A stretch of DNA of 64,000 bases from Posidonia oceanica (taxonomy: Eukaryota; Streptophyta; Magnoliopsida; Alismatales; Posidoniaceae), in the NCBI GenBank assembly GCA_037176725.1, contig JAZBRS010000026.1:102345501-102409500 (forward strand). Direction: 5' to 3'. How positions within the stretch are numbered: the first letter of the stretch is position 1; each line of letters begins with the position of its first letter. The position numbers were made by a program, and so were the translations under genes. Under the pieces are notes generated by a model. That model worked only from the letters and a program-made list of their open reading frames with translations, did no database searches and had not been told where the DNA came from. Below, piece by piece: positions 46,701 through 58,400 of this stretch.

Positions 46701-49700
46701 CTTTCTGGTTGAATGATCTTTCATTCTAATCAAAGTTATTTCAGATCAGGTTTCAGATCTTCAAGATAAGTCCATCTGAATCACTGCATATCACTTACTG
46801 CTTGTCACTTGCACTGCATGCGTTGCTTTCGCACCCTGTTTTCTCGTGCATGTAGATTAGGATTTTCCGCTTCTGTTTTCTTTCTCCTTTGCTTGTTTCA
46901 CACTTGCATTGCGTGGTTTTACATGGCTTTTCGTTTCTGTTTTCTTTCCCCTTTGCTTGCTTTACACTTACATCGTGTGGTTTTCTTTTGGTTTTCCGTA
47001 TTGTTTTCTTTTTCCTTTGCTTATTGTGTACTTACATTGTGTGGCTTTAATCGATGTTTTATTTCTTACTTACATCGCCTGTTTTCCGTCCTCGCTTTGT
47101 TTTCCCTTTGCTTGTTGCACACTTGCATTGCGTGGATTTTGCTTGGCGTTTTGTTTTATCTCCTGCATTTGTATTAGGACAGTGATGTTTACTGTTTGGA
47201 GTTCTTACGAACCAGGGCTCGTCCCGTTCGGAACACTGACAGCGTAGCTGAGCACATAGGCTTCATGTTTACCTTTTATCATGCATCACAACATTTAGAG
47301 TATATATTTAAGCATGTAATTGAAGCATACATGGCATTTAGGCATTTAAGGCATGTTTAGAGCATTCATAGCATAGCATAGCATTCCTCGCCCCTCGGTT
47401 GCGCATTTAAGGCAAACATTATTGATATTCCTGCATATGTGAGCGAGTTTAGCCTAGAAAGACCGATTCTGGGCGTATCGGGGGTGCCTAACACCTTCCT
47501 CGTGCGTAACAGGAGTCTTTACCATTTCTTTGGCCCACAGTGACTATTTTGTCCTCGTCCTTGGCATGAGTCATTCATTTTACATAACATTGCATCTATT
47601 TACATGTTTTCGGGCATTTCTCTGGTTTTCCTCGTCTCTAGACTTAATAGACTAGGTGGCGACTCCGTTTTTGCTTTATCTTTTGTTTTTCTCTTCGCGG
47701 CTCTTATAGTGACACCTCTCTCCTCTTAGGCCCCTCGCTGGTCTGGGATTTTCGAGACGGGATAGCTACACTAACTAAATAGCCGTAGTTAAGATGCCTA
47801 TAAGTATGTATGGTTAGCATAGCTATTACCCATTACCTGTTATTGATTGTCCAGTCGATATAGGTGTAGTAGACAATTTTCTCAAGTACCTATTCTCCCC
47901 ATTAAATGTAACCCATTTGGCTTAGTCGGTGGGGTAACTAAATTAAAGTATTTCCTTGCCCACTAATACCATTAGCATATGTATATTTTGAGAGTTATCT
48001 ATTACATAATGTACATGATTTTTTTAATGTACATTAAGGTTTGTAATTGATGCAAGGATGTATGTTTTTCAAAATAAGTTACGGATCACTTATTTGCCAT
48101 CTTACTTTTGTAATTGTTAAGGGGAAAGAGAATCATGTATTATTATCATAACAAAGGATTACAATCTCCTATATATAGGAGAATACATACTTAACCTATA
48201 AGGAACTTAATAAATGGATAACACAAATATCCATATAAGGATCTATTTACTCTAACACTCCTCCTCAAGCTGGAACATCTAACATGCGTAGCTTGTTAAA
48301 TAATGATTCTTTGTGTTATCGATAAAGAACTACATAACTTAAAAGGAATGAAAGTAGTAGTAGCAGTAGTAACAACAACAGGCAGATAGACAACAACCAT
48401 AGTCTATCACTTTGGCCATAAGACAGATAGGAAACAACAGTAGTCAATCACGTTGGCTATAAAACAATGCGTATCACGCACGATTAGCACATAATCATCT
48501 AGAAGATGACAGTAACCAATCTAACAGGAGAAGATTGACAACCCTCAGATAAGTTCCATGGAGATGATCAAAGATTAAGTAACCATTCCAGGGCACAAAC
48601 AATCATACAATAACATAGCAATAGCCCATAAATACTGAATATAGGACTGTAGTAGTTCCAGGTAGGACCACAAGGGGGATCCTACACGCAGTCCAGGAGT
48701 TGTAACAACATATTCAATCATAAATCAATCCATATAAGGTTTGGACATCGGCCACAAGAGGAGGCCATGGAAAGGCCTACTGGCAGTGTAGAAGCCCAAA
48801 TCAGGGCTCAATGATGGCTGGAATGCCCAAATCTAAGCCTCACGGTGATGAGATAGGGCCTATAGGGCCTGACGGAATCTACTGTAGTGTTTTCGACAAC
48901 TGCTACAGTGATTTCGATGATTGCTACAATGATTCCGACGATTGCTACAATATTTTCAGCGATACTACAATGATTTCAGCGGCTACTATAGTATTTTCGG
49001 TGATGCTACAATATTCTGCTTGGATCGCTACAGTATTCTGGCGGACCACTATAGTATTTCCAGCGGTCATCGGATGAGGGTGTGTTAGGTTTAGGGTTCC
49101 TCTTGAACCAATGCTCTTGATGTCTTGTTAAGTGGAAAGAGAATCATATATTATGTTCATAACAAAGGATTACAATTTCCTGTACAGGAGAATACATACT
49201 TAACCTATAAGGAATCTAATAAATGGATAACACAAATATCTATATAAGGATTCATTTAATTTAACAGTAATGATAAACTTTGATGGATGCAACATGTTTA
49301 ATATATATATAATCTTAAAGTTGTTTTAGTTTATCTCCTTGTACCTTACCTGTCTCTGTAGCCATTACCAAAGGATGGTGGGTTGGGTAAGAATCTTATT
49401 GGGATGATTCGGTTGATAACCTCATAGCAATTGCTATGGTTACTGTCTTTGTTTAATCTAAAATCTATTTGCTTCACATGTATTTAGCTATTCATAAAAG
49501 TTTTCAGTAGCATATATGTTTGGACTTGGTTCCTATCTGATATTCTTTCCATAAACAGACTTTGGTTTTAGAATTTTGTATCTCTTGAAATGGTTTGCAG
49601 AAAGATCTCCTGCCAGTCAAAGTAAACAAGCTTTCATCTATCAAAACACAACTTCCGTACTCCTATTATTCACTCCCATTTTGTTTCCACATATAAGGAA

Positions 49701-52700
49701 CTTAATAAATGGATAACACAAATATCCATATAAGGATCTATTTACTCTAACACTCCTCCTCAAGCTGGAACATCTAACATGCGTAGCTTGTTAAATAATG
49801 ATTCTTTGTGTTATCGATAAAGAACTACATAACTTAAAAGGAATGAAAGTAGTAGTAGCAGTAGTAACAACAACAGGCAGATAGACAACAACCATAGTCT
49901 ATCACTTTGGCCATAAGACAGATAGGAAACAACAGTAGTCAATCACGTTGGCTATAAAACAATGCGTATCACGCACGATTAGCACATAATCATCTAGAAG
50001 ATGACAGTAACCAATCTAACAGGAGAAGATTGACAACCCTCAGATAAGTTCCATGGAGATGATCAAAGATTAAGTAACCATTCCAGGGCACAAACAATCA
50101 TACAATAACATAGCAATAGCCCATAAATACTGAATATAGGACTGTAGTAGTTCCAGGTAGGACCACAAGGGGGATCCTACACGCAGTCCAGGAGTTGTAA
50201 CAACATATTCAATCATAAATCAATCCATATAAGGTTTGGACATCGGCCACAAGAGGAGGCCATGGAAAGGCCTACTGGCAGTGTAGAAGCCCAAATCAGG
50301 GCTCAATGATGGCTGGAATGCCCAAATCTAAGCCTCACGGTGATGAGATAGGGCCTATAGGGCCTGACGGAATCTACTGTAGTGTTTTCGACAACTGCTA
50401 CAGTGATTTCGATGATTGCTACAATGATTCCGACGATTGCTACAATATTTTCAGCGATACTACAATGATTTCAGCGGCTACTATAGTATTTTCGGTGATG
50501 CTACAATATTCTGCTTGGATCGCTACAGTATTCTGGCGGACCACTATAGTATTTCCAGCGGTCATCGGATGAGGGTGTGTTAGGTTTAGGGTTCCTCTTG
50601 AACCAATGCTCTTGATGTCTTGTTAAGTGGAAAGAGAATCATATATTATGTTCATAACAAAGGATTACAATTTCCTGTACAGGAGAATACATACTTAACC
50701 TATAAGGAATCTAATAAATGGATAACACAAATATCTATATAAGGATTCATTTAATTTAACAGTAATGATAAACTTTGATGGATGCAACATGTTTAATATA
50801 TATATAATCTTAAAGTTGTTTTAGTTTATCTCCTTGTACCTTACCTGTCTCTGTAGCCATTACCAAAGGATGGTGGGTTGGGTAAGAATCTTATTGGGAT
50901 GATTCGGTTGATAACCTCATAGCAATTGCTATGGTTACTGTCTTTGTTTAATCTAAAATCTATTTGCTTCACATGTATTTAGCTATTCATAAAAGTTTTC
51001 AGTAGCATATATGTTTGGACTTGGTTCCTATCTGATATTCTTTCCATAAACAGACTTTGGTTTTAGAATTTTGTATCTCTTGAAATGGTTTGCAGAAAGA
51101 TCTCCTGCCGGTCAAAGTAAACAAGCTTTCATCTATCAAAACACAACTTCCGTACTCCTATTATTCACTCCCATTTTGTCGTCCCAAGTCCATAATCGAC
51201 AGCGCAGAAAATCTTGGGGAAGTTCTTCGTGGTGATCGAATAGAAAATTCTCCTTATGTGGTTAGCATTTATTTTCTTCTTATTTTTTACTTACCTTCCC
51301 AACTTAAAAAATTAAGTTAGACTTATAACCATCTGGTTACTTACCTGGAAAAGTGATTTTATTTCAGTTTCAAATGAGAGAGCCTGAGCAATGCAGTATA
51401 GTATGCAAGGTAACTCTTGATGAGAAAGATGTGAAGGAGCTAAAGGAAAAGATTGAAGAGGAGTACTGGGTGAACATGTGCGTTAGTTAAACTATGTATT
51501 TTGCTGTAAAAAAATCCTTTAATGCTAGCCTGTCTTGGTTGACACTTATGGTATGTGACAGGATTCTTGACAATCTTCCTTTAGTTGTTCCGATCAAAAG
51601 GCATGACCAGGATTCCTCAACAGTCTATCAACACGGTTTTCATGTGGGAATCAAAGGCCAATATATTGGGGTAACTGCGTAATACATAGTTCTGATGCAT
51701 CCTTCCACTGTTTATTTATTGTAATCCTCAATAATTCTGGTCATATTTCTTGTTCAGAGCAAAGATGAAAAATATTTCATCAACAATCATCTTTCATTTA
51801 TTGTCAAGTATCACAAGGATCCACAGACTGACCTTTCAAGGATAGTTGGATTTGAAGTTAAACCATTCAGGTCTTTTTAGTGATAATATTTTGTTTCTGT
51901 AGAATTGATCTGTGTTTGTTTTGTTAAATAATTTAATTCTACTGTGATGTTCTGATACAGTGTTAAACATGAATATGATGGATGGAGTGATAAAAAGACT
52001 CGGCTTTCCACTTGTGATCCCCATCTTAAACGGTCGGTTGTAAACTCTGATAATCCTCAAGAGGTTGAAGCTAAAAAGGACATTGTATTCACATATGATG
52101 TTGAATTCCAGGTTGGATATCTAATATTGCTAGTGATTTGTTGCCCCTGATAGTTTTAACTAATCTTTCTGTTAAATTACTAGGAAAATAGTTGTAGTAA
52201 TTTAAATAAAGATAATTTATCTCTGTTATCTCGTTCTTGCAGTTGAGTGATGTGAAGTGGGCTTCTCGTTGGGATACCTACCTTCTTATGGCAAATGACC
52301 AAATCCACTGGTTTTCTATCGTCAATTCTCTGATGATTGTTCTCTTCCTGTCGGTTATGGTAGCCATGATCATGTTGCGGACACTGTATCGGGACATTTC
52401 TAAGTACAACCAGCTTGAAACTCAAGAAGAAGCTCAGGAAGAGGCTGGATGGAAATTGGTCCATGGTGACGTTTTTAGGCCTCCAACCAACTCAGACTTA
52501 CTCTGTGTGTATGTTGGCACTGGTGTACAGTTCTTTGGCATGACACTCATCACCATGATCTTTGCTGTTTTCGGCTTTCTCTCTCCCTCAAATCGTGGTG
52601 GACTGATGACAGCAATGCTTCTACTTTGGGTTTTCATGGGCTTATTTGCTGGTTACTCTTCGGCCCGTCTCTATAGAATGTTCAAGGGAGCAGAATGGAC

Positions 52701-53400
52701 GAAGACTACATTGAAGACAGCTTTTATGTTCCCAGGTGTTGTGTTTGTCATCTTCTTCATCCTTAATGCTCTTATATGGGGGGAGAAGTCCTCTGGGGCC
52801 CTCCCTTTTACGACTATGTTCGCTTTGGTTTTACTGTGGTTTGGTATCTCTGTCCCACTCGTATTTGTTGGTAGTTACATTGGATTCAAAAGAACAGCTA
52901 TTGAAGATCCCGTCAGGACAAACAAGATTCCTCGGCAGATTCCTGAACAAGAGTGGTATATGAACCCAACTTTCTCGATATTAATTGGTGGGATCCTGCC
53001 ATTTGGGGCTGTTTTCATTGAGCTGTTCTTCATCCTCACATCAATTTGGCTCCACCAGTTCTATTACATATTTGGATTCCTCTTCCTCGTCTTTGTGATT
53101 CTCATCATCACCTGCGCTGAGATCACAATAATGCTGTGCTATTTCCAGCTGTGCAGTGAGGATTACCTCTGGTGGTGGAGGGCATACTTGACCTCAGGAT
53201 CTTCAGCTTTCTATCTCTTCCTATACGCCGCATTCTACTTCTTCACAAAGCTTAGGATAACTAAGCTGGTTTCTGGTATACTTTACTTCGGTTACATGCT
53301 AATTGCCTCATATGCCTTCTTCGTGTTGACGGGCACAATCGGCTTTTACACGTGTTTCTGGTTCACAAGGCTCATCTATTCATCAGTAAAAATTGACTAA
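37747..53400 (+). CDS. Transmembrane 9 superfamily protein (EMP70/TMN)
   Basis: Exons: 37747-37860, 51096-51260, 51368-51477, 51562-51670, 51758-51870, 51961-52111, 52243-53400; 639 residues, all introns GT-AG, frame continuous. The start is chosen because a signal peptide (residues 1 to about 24) is followed by [13 protein letters not shown], the usual mature N-terminus. The luminal domain includes [15 protein letters not shown] and [13 protein letters not shown]. Exon 7 (residues 255-639) holds the nine membrane segments, with [33 protein letters not shown] and [16 protein letters not shown]. The C-terminus SSVKID fits the KxD/E COPI-binding Golgi-retention signal described for this family. 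Family knowledge: Golgi/endosomal proteins for membrane-protein sorting. Odd: intron 1 is 13.2 kb and packed with transposons, and the first half of exon 2 is duplicated upstream (49601-49684). Coding sequence looks intact. Confidence 0.95.
37861..38283 (+). other. Proximal unique part of TM9SF intron 1
   Basis: The donor GTGAGG follows exon 1 directly. No further feature before the copia insertion. Confidence 0.6.
38289..39464 (-). repeat. 3' LTR of the gag-only element, with palindrome array
   Basis: 1176 bp, starts TGTTAGG, ends GCCAACA. Between 38937 and 39148 it carries six copies or near-copies of a 14-bp palindrome, consensus TTCGGTATRCCGAA (38937, 38988, 39052, 39070, 39117, 39135). 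Confidence 0.85.
39465..40960. repeat. AT-rich internal segment with dispersed GATATTCAAT motif
   Basis: Strongly AT-rich, with no coding. The motif GATATTCAAT or a near variant recurs around 39801, 39834, 40167, 40200, 40282, 40331, 40371 and 40395. A further palindrome-like TTCGGCAGACCGAA lies near 40703, echoing the LTR palindromes. Confidence 0.6.
40975..42247 (-). pseudogene. Copia-type gag (UBN2) with charged coiled-coil tail
   Basis: The 42247-41534 frame (237 codons) is gag-like: [39 protein letters not shown]-like [19 protein letters not shown] and [20 protein letters not shown], typical UBN2/DUF4219 gag features. The frame shifts near 41640-41530. It continues with [20 protein letters not shown], then heptad-rich sequence ([20 protein letters not shown]) down to 40975. 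No CCHC knuckle was found. Family knowledge: gag forms the virus-like particle of the element. Confidence 0.75.
42400..43591 (-). repeat. 5' LTR of the gag-only element
   Basis: About 1192 bp, direct repeat of 38289-39464, starting TATTAGG and ending ACCAACA. Its palindromes (around 43050-43250) are more eroded than in the other LTR. Confidence 0.85.
43754..47770. mobile_element. 4.0-kb solo LTR, gypsy Tat/Ogre type
   Basis: Termini are TGTAG...CTACA, with a perfect 5-bp target duplication CTAAC at 43749-43753 and 47771-47775. No internal region or second LTR is present, so it is a solo LTR. The end segment (GGGTGCCTAACACCTTCC near 47484, TAGACTAGGTGGCGACTCCG near 47650, GGGATTTTCGAGACGGG near 47745) resembles long LTRs of Tat/Ogre elements as I remember them. 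Contents in order: A/C-rich and polypyrimidine tracts (43800-44480), a GC-rich patch (44880-45310), a long T-rich zone with recurring TGCATTTxAGTCC motifs (45400-46500), and a tandem repeat (46857-47140). Open frames in the GC-rich patch exist on both strands and show no family resemblance. Confidence 0.9.
46857..47140. repeat. Degenerate tandem repeat, ~65-75-bp unit, within the solo LTR
   Basis: Four to five units, each with a TTTTCCGT/TTTCTGTTTTCTTT part, CCTTTGCTTGTT, CACTTGCATTGCGTGG and a TTTT end, in the same order. Identity is moderate. Confidence 0.7.
47776..48109 (+). other. Unique TM9SF intron 1 sequence between two insertions
   Basis: AT-rich, with no feature of its own. Confidence 0.5.
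48115..49266 (-). mobile_element. Miniature non-autonomous LTR retrotransposon (TRIM-like, 1152 bp)
   Basis: LTRs of 143 bp (48115-48257) and 131 bp (49136-49266) start TGTTAAG and end TAACA. A perfect 5-bp target duplication GTAAT lies at 48110-48114 and 49267-49271. On the minus strand the purine tract GAGGAGGAG adjoins the 3' LTR (48258-48270). The primer-site region after the 5' LTR reads ACATCAAGAGCATTGG, related to initiator-Met tRNA sites. The 880-bp interior has no gag or pol. It does contain repeated CTACAGTRTTTCGGCGA-like phrases (48880-49075) that create an open frame without family resemblance. Confidence 0.88.
48197..51179. repeat. 1488-bp tandem duplication with 7-bp filler in TM9SF intron 1/exon 2
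   Basis: 48197-49684 is repeated at 49692-51179 (offset 1495). The 7 bp between them, ttccaca, belong to neither copy. Copy identity is almost complete: the only difference I noticed is A at 49615 against G at 51110, a silent Pro codon change. The unit starts inside the left LTR of the miniature element and ends after 84 bp of exon 2, so it arose after that insertion. The left exon 2 copy (49601-49684) keeps its acceptor but has no donor and would read PFCFHI then stop at 49694-49696. Confidence 0.95.
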
Positions 53401-55469
53401 ACACAAACTTTTGAACCAGCTATCTTTGTTTGACAGAGATTGGGGCAGATTATGTTTATCTCCGAGTCTAGGAATGATTTTTCCACATTCTATTGCAGTA
53501 ATTCCTTCACTTCTGGTATAGTTTCAAGATACTGGTGGGTAAATATATAAATTTTCACGATTCTGGATGTGTGATTTGAGGGGGTTGTACCTGTGATGTA
53601 TTCAATAATGAAGTTATAATTAATTCAAATGTGAACTACGAGTTACATTTTGGTGAGACGTATAATAATCGTAGTTGATGTTTTTCTATCTGATGATTCT
53701 TCTCATGATGCAGACTCTACATGAGTGGTCGAGGCACTCAGTCTCCTTTTCTTTTTTATGGGGTGACGGATTAAATTATGTTCCTTGTACATAGATGAGA
53801 AAAGGAGCGTACTAATATATATACTGTAACTTTATCTTTAGCCATTGCACTAGACGTGATAAAGTTTGGTGCTTTCTATGCCACTACTACTCGTGGGGCA
53901 TTGTTTTTCTTGTTTCTATTACCTTTCACATGTGTCTGTAAGAAACGGTTCCAACATCATTTTTTATTTTTTTGATAAGATTCCAACAACATTTCCAAGT
54001 ATTTTTTTTATTAACTTATTCTCTTGCCATCATCTTTTGCAGCGAAACATGCATGATGTCCTTGTGTTAAATTAATATGGTAGGTCTTCATTTAAGACAA
54101 GACTAGGACTAGGCTTGTCTTGCTCCCTCCCTCCAAATAGATTGCCTGTCAAAGCAAGTCAGAGTGAAGGGTTAGGAAACCCAGAAAAAGATGCAACTCA
54201 AAATCTGCATTAATTAAACAGAGGAAGACAACATGAAAACATCCAACAAAAAAAACACCCATACAAAACCAGCACAAAAATCAAGTTCCTGTTTAATCCA
54301 CGTGGGCAGCTGAATTAACAACTAATTACCAACCTATTGATCCAAAACCGAGACAGATCACTCCGAAACCCCAAAGATCTACCTGCCACATGATGTTGAG
54401 CTCTCCTCTGACTCTGACATCCATACTTGTCAAACCGCACTCCATAACAAATTTGAAATCATCATCAAATGTAATCTCGACTACAACCAACTAATACGAC
54501 GAAACGGTGCGTATCAGCTACGAAACACGTCCACCAAAGCAACAACTTTTGTTATCTTTTTTTTCCCCTCCCCTGACCCATCTGTGTCAGCTGAGCTCCC
54601 TGCAGCTTTGCAAAGTCAAAAGCTGCTTTCTCCGCTCTTGGAACCCACACCAGTTCTTTTCTTTATCATTGCCGTGCCCACCACCACCTTCTCTTTCGCA
54701 TTGCATTTTCCACTTGTAAAAACCATAAATCTCTTCCTTTCCAATATTGCGTTACGATAGATATCACTGTCTTAATCATCTCGGTGCCCATGCTTCTGCT
54801 TTATTTATGGTGCATACAAACTTTTGTTTAAGTTCGAAGGAACACTTGAGAGGGATTAGCTCACTTGAGATATACTTCTTCTTTTTCTTTTATGGTCCCG
54901 CAAGAAAATTGAGTTGATAAAAGCATAAGTTTATTTATCCCGTGCGGTCATTTTGCCTTGCATGCCCCTCCTCCTGAGCATGTGAGTTAGATACAGCAAG
55001 TGACAGGTGTGGTCCGCCCACTCCTGATATAAGGATGAAGAGAGAGAGTGAGAAAAAAAGAGGTGGATTGTAAGGAAAAGACATATGATATAAGATATCA
55101 TAATGAAACATGAAGGACGAAACGCATCCTACAGTTTTGAGTAACTTGCTAATTCATTTTCAACGTAAGTAGAAGGTAGAAAATGGATTTAAGATACAAG
55201 CCGGAAGTATTTTCTTGATAGCCATCGGTTCATTGTATTGATTACTTTAGAAGCTCATTTAATTTCAGTATTTTCACTGAAACACACAAAAGTATCTTTT
55301 TGAGTAAAAAAACTAAAATAACATAACAAACACTAATTAGTACTCTAAGGAGGTGTTTTCTTTTCTTTTCTTTTCTTTTTTTTCCATGGAACGTACGGTA
55401 AGAGTTATCCACATGCATGAGCGGCATTTGACTCATCATTCTCTCTAAAAAAAATATGCACCGGTTAGA
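53401..55469. other. 3' flank of the TM9SF gene and intergenic region
   Basis: The first few hundred bases are probably the 3' UTR. No gene is recognised in the rest. A TTTTC run lies at about 55358-55381 just before the hAT element. Confidence 0.4.
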
Positions 55470-55477
55470 CTTTCCAA

Positions 55478-58400
55478 TAGGTCTGGCAACGGTTCGGGTC
55501 TGGATTAGGTCTACCTATATCTAGATCCAGATCCATCATTTTTCACGAGTCCAGGTCTAGATCTGTAATGTAAAATTAGGATCCTGATCCAAATCCAGAC
55601 CCATGAAGATAATGGATCTGGGTCCGGGTCTTGGGTATAATGGATCTTCTAACCTATTTTTTTTAAGAAGGTAGATTTCTAATTGAATTGAAAACATTGT
55701 AAATAAATGTGCTAAACAATTCTCTATCAATAAATATATATCATGAATAAAATACATTCATAAATAAATATATATCATGAACAATATCATGAATCCATTG
55801 ATAGTTAAACAATACATAAATAAATATATCCAACTTCAATAACTCAACTTTGTCAATGTGCATACAACAATTCTGTCAATGTGCATATACCAAACATTGC
55901 ATGTCAAAACATGATAATATTTCAGAAGTTTGTCAAGTTTCTTTCGAAATGAATCTAAGACTAAGTTCAATCATAGAATGACACTGGTACACCGTACACC
56001 TTTCAACAACAAAATAGAAAACTAATGGCCTTAGTAGTGCAGAAGCCAAAAATAGAAAAGGTTGATTCAACCCTCGATCTGTTCTCTCAACCTATGGATG
56101 ATGCTCCATCATTTGGCACTGCAAAAGGAGAGAAATATAACTTATATAAGTAATGTGACAAGAACAATGAGCAATCCAACAAAACAACATTGATGAATTA
56201 ATGAAATTCATATCATAATAAGATACACTTATACTCAAGAGATTCGTAGAATAGAATGCATAAAAAATCTTATCCATAAGATCATATTTAATAGAGTGAA
56301 ATAGTCAAAATGACCTGACCTTCTAGCCTCACATAATGAGATTTGAGGAAATGTTGTCATTTATCCAACAACGAAAATCAAGTACATAGAAAAACAAGCA
56401 ATGGCATGATTTTCAAGCTTTTATAACTGAATAGAGTTGATATTTGACGGAATACCTCTGTTTTACCTGATCCAATCCTTCCTGCAGACATGATGTCCAT
56501 ACTCTTCCCGCTGTTTTCATGTCAAAAAGGAGTAAGTTCCAGTAAACTGTACTTACAGTAATGCGAAAAAATTGTTTAAATCAATTACGTACTTTAAGTA
56601 CATGCTTACCAATTGCTCCCAAAGTCAAAACCAAATTTGGTTTATAATGCATTCAATACAGTACAACTATACAAATACAATTTTTATGGATTTAATTGTT
56701 GGTACCTCAATGGTCATCCTCTTCTAAAGCCACAACGTCTATTGCTTCCATTTCTTCAGCCTCACGTGCATCATCAATTTCATTTGATATGGTACCAAGA
56801 TATTGTTCACTTACATTTTGCTCTGTAACAAAAAACAAGGAAAGATAAAATTAAACACTTAATAAACATGTATTAATAAGTGAAATGAATAACAGTTAAA
56901 TTTACCTCGAATTTCATTTCTAATCCAATCTTGAGTATATACAATAGCCTCCACTATACTTGGTAGCATTGAACACTGATATTGATCAAGAACTCTACCA
57001 CTAGTGCTAAAAGTAGCTTCAGATGCAACTGTAGACACAGGGATTGCTAAAAGATCTCGAATTATGAGTGATAAAGTTGGAAATTTTGGTTCAGCAAACC
57101 TCTTCCATGCCAATATGTCAAAATTTCCTTGATCAGGAAAAACCTTTTCTTCTAATTACATTTCCAAATCAGTTTTTCTCCCTTGTAAAGCAGTTTTAGT
57201 AGCTACGTAATTGCTTAAATTTCATAATCTTTCTACCAACTTCGAGTGACCAAAACCAGAGGATGATGAATCATTAGATGGAGAACTACTATCATCAAAT
57301 GATGCAAAATACATTGCATCTGTTGATTTAAGATGATATTCTGAATGCAAATATTTGAGATACTCCAAAACCCTATTTGTCTTCTTATCCCCTTCTATAT
57401 CACCATAAATTTATTTTATGTAATACTCAACTAAGAGCAACTTATCACGAGGGTCTAGAATAGATGCCATAGATAACACCATAGAACGAACACGCCAATA
57501 TTTAGAAAAAATTGCCATCATTTTGGTACCCATTTCAGAAATAAATGGTGTTGGGCTAGTACACATGGTCTTTAACTTCAAATGAACTTCACATATATGA
57601 GAAAAGTAGTAATTTGCAATAGGATACAAAATCTTAGAAAAAGCATTTGTGACATCATAAAAGAATCTCAAACAATTACAAACAAGCTTTGCATTATTCC
57701 ATTCATCATCATTAGGTGCAACTTTAAAGTTGGTATCGACTTCTGTCAAACGATGAAAAGCCTCTTTGAATTCTAAAGCAGTTTGTAGCATCAAATATGT
57801 AGAATTCTATCTCGTAGGAACATCTAACACAACATTTTTATTTGGAGCCTTCCTTTGACTAGAAGCCTCTTTAAAAGTTTGCAATCTTAAGGTGGAGGAT
57901 TTCACATATTTCACACTGTCTCTCACCTTTGCCAAGACATCTTTTATGATATCAATTTCTTCTTGAACAACTAAATTCACAATATATGCAGAACATCATG
58001 AAACAAATCACCATTGACCAAAAGCTTTGAATCAAGCTTCAATATGAGATCTCTAACCATAGCATCATTTGTGTAACAATTATCCAAAGCAGCACACATA
58101 AGTTTCCTGTCAAGATTCCATTTATATAATTTTTCCATTATCATCTTAGAAAGTGTCAATGCAGTATGAGGTGCACGAACTGCAAAGAAGTTAAGAATTC
58201 TTTTTTGCAATTTCCAACCATCATCAATGTAGTGACAAGTAAGAGCAAAGTAAGACTTATTTTGTATCGATGTTCATATGTAACTTGTAAGACTAACACG
58301 ACAAGGAAGGGCATCAATGACTGCATACAACTTCTCTTTCTTCTCCTCATAAATTTTCAAATAATCCTTCTTAATTGTGTTGCAAGTGACCATTAAAAAG

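Noticed and set aside
48811..50572. Two identical 88-codon open frames (48811-49077 and 50306-50572) that look like a conserved duplicated gene
   Set aside because: They lie in the interior of the miniature LTR element and are identical only because the 1488-bp segment is tandemly duplicated. The sequence is made of repeated CTACAGT/TTTTCxGC phrases and no protein family fits.
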